Below, piece by piece: positions 14,195 to 15,695 of a stretch of 15,695 nt of DNA. The stretch lies in contig DLMH01000062.1 in the NCBI GenBank assembly GCA_002478115.1, forward strand, positions 1 through 15,695, in the 5' to 3' direction. The translations under genes were made by a program, and so were the position numbers. A model generated the notes under the pieces. That model did no database searches and was not told the DNA's origin. It saw only the letters and a list, made by a program, of their open reading frames with translations. Within the stretch, counting starts at the first letter, position 1; every line of letters starts with the position of its first letter. Source of the DNA: Candidatus Acidiferrum typicum. GTDB lineage: Bacteria; Acidobacteriota; Terriglobia; Acidiferrales; UBA7541.

Positions 14195-14884
14195 TCAGTT
14201 TTCAATTACAGCAGAGGTCATTTCTGCGTCAATGAAAGTAAACGTAACCCTAGACCCCTCCTGCACATTTAGTACCAAGGGAGGACGGAAGCAGGCGATG
14301 CAGACGCCATCTTTGTGCCGTACGCTCGGATACACGATCCCTGCTGAGCCACTGGTCAACAGTTTAAGTCCGAGCGCTTGGGAATCGGCGTAGCTGTTCG
14401 GGTCTAAGCAGTCCACAAAATCTGCGTCTTCTCGAATGTCATGAAATTTATGTCTGAAATCGGCGAGATAGTCGATATAGGAAAATACCTCTTCCGCATT
14501 CCATCCGACTTCCTTCAACTCGGCGGCCCGATGAAACGCCACTTCTGTTTGCGCAGTCTGCATTTCGAAAGCCGCATACCATGCTCCTCGTCCCGCGCCA
14601 TTGAAGCGTCCTCCGGAAGGATTGGGGAGAGTAAAGGAGGCATTCACGATATGCGCCAGCTGGAAGCCGGAAACCAGCTCAATCGCGCTGATGCCCGGTA
14701 ACCTGCCACTCTCGCCAAGCAATCGATCGTTCGTCGCGCCTTCCAGCTCCGTGAGGTCGCGGAGCAGATCGTCGTCGTCCTGTGCGAGAAGATTGAGAAT
14801 CGGCCTGCCACGATCGCTGTAGCGATAGGGAATTAGACGATGAGTCGTATCCTGTTCTATCTTGACCTGCTTCGGCAATTTCAT
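14195..14884 (-). CDS. RES-domain toxin of a RES-Xre toxin-antitoxin pair
   Basis: This 229-residue protein has a RES domain, the NAD+-degrading toxin fold related to ADP-ribosyltransferases. The name-giving residues are visible as R93 in G-G-R-F-N, E114 in Q-T-E-V-A-F-H-R and S187 in G-I-V-Y-P-S-V-R. Y103 lies in A-W-Y-A-A-F, a conserved position. RES toxins deplete NAD+ and cause growth arrest when the antitoxin is lost. An N-terminal extension of about 65 residues precedes the domain (I-P-Y-R-Y-S-D-R-G-R-P at 18-28), as is common in this group. The ATG overlaps the antitoxin stop as ATGA, so the pair is translationally coupled. The gene looks intact. A target other than NAD+ cannot be excluded. 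Confidence 0.88.
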   Translation of the reverse strand: MKLPKQVKIEQDTTHRLIPYRYSDRGRPILNLLAQDDDDLLRDLTELEGATNDRLLGESGRLPGISAIELVSGFQLAHIVNASFTLPNPSGGRFNGAGRGAWYAAFEMQTAQTEVAFHRAAELKEVGWNAEEVFSYIDYLADFRHKFHDIREDADFVDCLDPNSYADSQALGLKLLTSGSAGIVYPSVRHKDGVCIACFRPPLVLNVQEGSRVTFTFIDAEMTSAVIEN

Positions 14885-15315
14885 CTGCCGCCACGACGTG
14901 CGTCCAACAGTTGGCGAACTCTCAGAAAGGCAGGGATGCCACCCTTCCTCAAGTAATTGAGGGGCGAATCTCCTCCAAACATTGGATTCGTGTTCGGCAG
15001 CGCGATCCAGGCATCTGCAAGCTTCTGGCCGTAAAGAATGTTCAGCGCCTTATAGATCCCGATCAAAAGCGAAATTCGGGTGAGCTGATCTCCACCCAGT
15101 GTCTTGGTAGCTTGATTCTTGAGGGCGTAGAAACTGCCGCTGGATATGCCGCCCAGCAAAACTCGGGTATCCTCGTCCCGTAATTTCCAATGCTTCGCGA
15201 TGCGAAGAAGACCTTGGATGGCAGCCGGACTCAGTTGGGTTCGGTTCTCCTTTCTCGACAGATCGACGGCTACATCCGACGAGAAACCCACAACGGCCTG
15301 CTGCATCGTAGTCAT
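14881..15315 (-). CDS. Xre/MbcA/ParS-type antitoxin
   Basis: This 144-residue protein is the partner of the RES toxin. It has an N-terminal Xre-like helix-turn-helix (about residues 32-66, with L-L-G-G-I-S-S-G-S-F-Y-A-L-K as the recognition region). The C-terminal DUF2384 (MbcA/ParS) toxin-binding domain (about 80-140) ends in the typical N-P-M-F-G-G-D-S-P-L-N-Y-L-R-K-G-G and L-R-V-R-Q-L-L-D-A-R. Such antitoxins block the toxin active site with their C-terminus and repress the operon through the helix-turn-helix. GGAG, 9 bases before the ATG at 15315, supports the start; ATG at codon 4 is an alternative. An inverted repeat across the start region fits autoregulation. The gene is intact and the pair is probably functional. 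Confidence 0.88.
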   Translation of the reverse strand: MTTMQQAVVGFSSDVAVDLSRKENRTQLSPAAIQGLLRIAKHWKLRDEDTRVLLGGISSGSFYALKNQATKTLGGDQLTRISLLIGIYKALNILYGQKLADAWIALPNTNPMFGGDSPLNYLRKGGIPAFLRVRQLLDARRGGR

Positions 15316-15695
15316 AAGCTAGTCTCCATTTATGACTAAATATTACTCCAAAATTGATGAAACGACAATAGATCTTTTCGATTGTTCCGCATATCTTGTT
15401 CATTTTCAATCGATTAAACAGAGTGCAGTTAATCCTGTCGGCGATGATTCGGTTGTTTTCGAGGAGAACTTTGTTGAGATCCGAGTTATTCAAATTCACG
15501 TCCCCGTGTCCACTGAAATGCAACACCTGCACGTCCGATTCGTTGAACAATTTCTCAACATTCGGAAGATCAGCGGGCTTGACCAACGACACTAGCTTGG
15601 GAAAGGACTGTTGAAGCTCCACCGCTTCTTGTGCCGCCCAAGCCAGCGTGTCTGGCGGAGGATAGTCAGGATTTAGTCGATTATGCACGCTGAAA
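15050..15695 (-). pseudogene. Truncated CHAT-domain protease-like gene, runs off window
   Basis: The minus-strand frame entering from the right edge carries a CHAT (caspase-like) fragment: L-P-N-V-E-K-L-F-N-E-S-D-V-Q-V-L-H-F-S-G-H-G-D, with the H-F-x-G-H-G motif that holds the catalytic histidine, then N-S-D-L-N-K-V-L-L-E-N. Similarity fades near 15430, before the expected cysteine motif (L-N-A-C or alike). The frame then continues without family features and out of register into the antitoxin gene, stopping at 15050. So the second half of the CHAT domain, including the catalytic cysteine, is missing. The 5' end lies outside the window; a GTG at 15688 is only the last in-frame start inside it. 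CHAT proteases often act in antiphage defence or cell-death systems. This copy is most likely dead. Confidence 0.6.
15311..15368 (-). promoter_or_regulatory. Promoter and operator of the RES-Xre pair
   Basis: On the minus strand a -35-like TTGTCG (15363-15368) and a -10-like TAATAT (15340-15345) are exactly 17 bases apart, each a 4-of-6 match. Just downstream, GTCATAA (15311-15317) and TTATGAC (15330-15336) form perfect 7-base arms around 12 bases. The repeat covers the predicted transcription start, the ribosome site (in the loop) and the antitoxin ATG. Bound antitoxin would block transcription there. As RNA, the same repeat could hide the start codon in a stem. Confidence 0.5.

Overview
The window looks like chromosomal DNA of a free-living, moderately GC-rich soil-type bacterium. 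The flavour of several proteins (the AbrB/PIN toxin-antitoxin pair, the MEKDATL-like membrane protein remnant, the short tyrosine recombinase, the DUF4432 protein) suggests Acidobacteriota. That is an inference from protein style; no marker gene is present. No rRNA, tRNA or CRISPR array was recognised.

Layout. (1) 1-1084: a medium-chain (zinc-type) quinone oxidoreductase-like gene on the minus strand. Upstream of it lies a stretch rich in short inverted repeats. (2) 1560-1940: a broken remnant of a membrane protein. (3) 2060-2747: a VapB/VapC-type toxin-antitoxin pair on the plus strand, with a palindromic operator covering the -10 box and an almost leaderless start. (4) 2981-4018: a tyrosine recombinase. 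(5) 4210-11384: seven minus-strand genes, six of them overlapping or nearly touching. In transcription order they are a DUF4432 aldose-epimerase-like protein, a glucose-1-dehydrogenase-like SDR, a 6-phospho-3-hexuloisomerase, an FGGY gluconokinase, a short 6-phosphogluconate dehydrogenase, a beta-propeller lactonase and a RhaT-like sugar transporter. A promoter flanked by repeated sites precedes them, and a DeoR-family regulator lies just upstream (11611-12399). (6) 12400-14194: a gene-poor stretch with a strong hairpin, one plausible small lysine-rich protein and a small HNH nuclease gene interrupted by an amber codon. (7) 14195-15315: a RES-Xre toxin-antitoxin pair. (8) The right edge: the broken end of a CHAT-domain protease-like gene.

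How the genes fit together. The large operon reads as uptake of a sugar (RhaT-like), anomer handling (DUF4432), oxidation of the free sugar to its lactone (SDR), ring opening (lactonase), phosphorylation of the aldonate (gluconokinase) and oxidative decarboxylation to ribulose 5-phosphate (6PGDH). This is an oxidative pentose route that bypasses hexokinase and glucose-6-phosphate dehydrogenase. Two things do not fit the textbook version. There is a 6-phospho-3-hexuloisomerase with no hexulose-phosphate synthase beside it, and the SDR has YxxxR in place of the catalytic YxxxK. The true substrate may therefore not be plain glucose.

The flanks hold a recombinase, two toxin-antitoxin pairs and three broken genes, which is typical of chromosomal sites where mobile DNA comes and goes.
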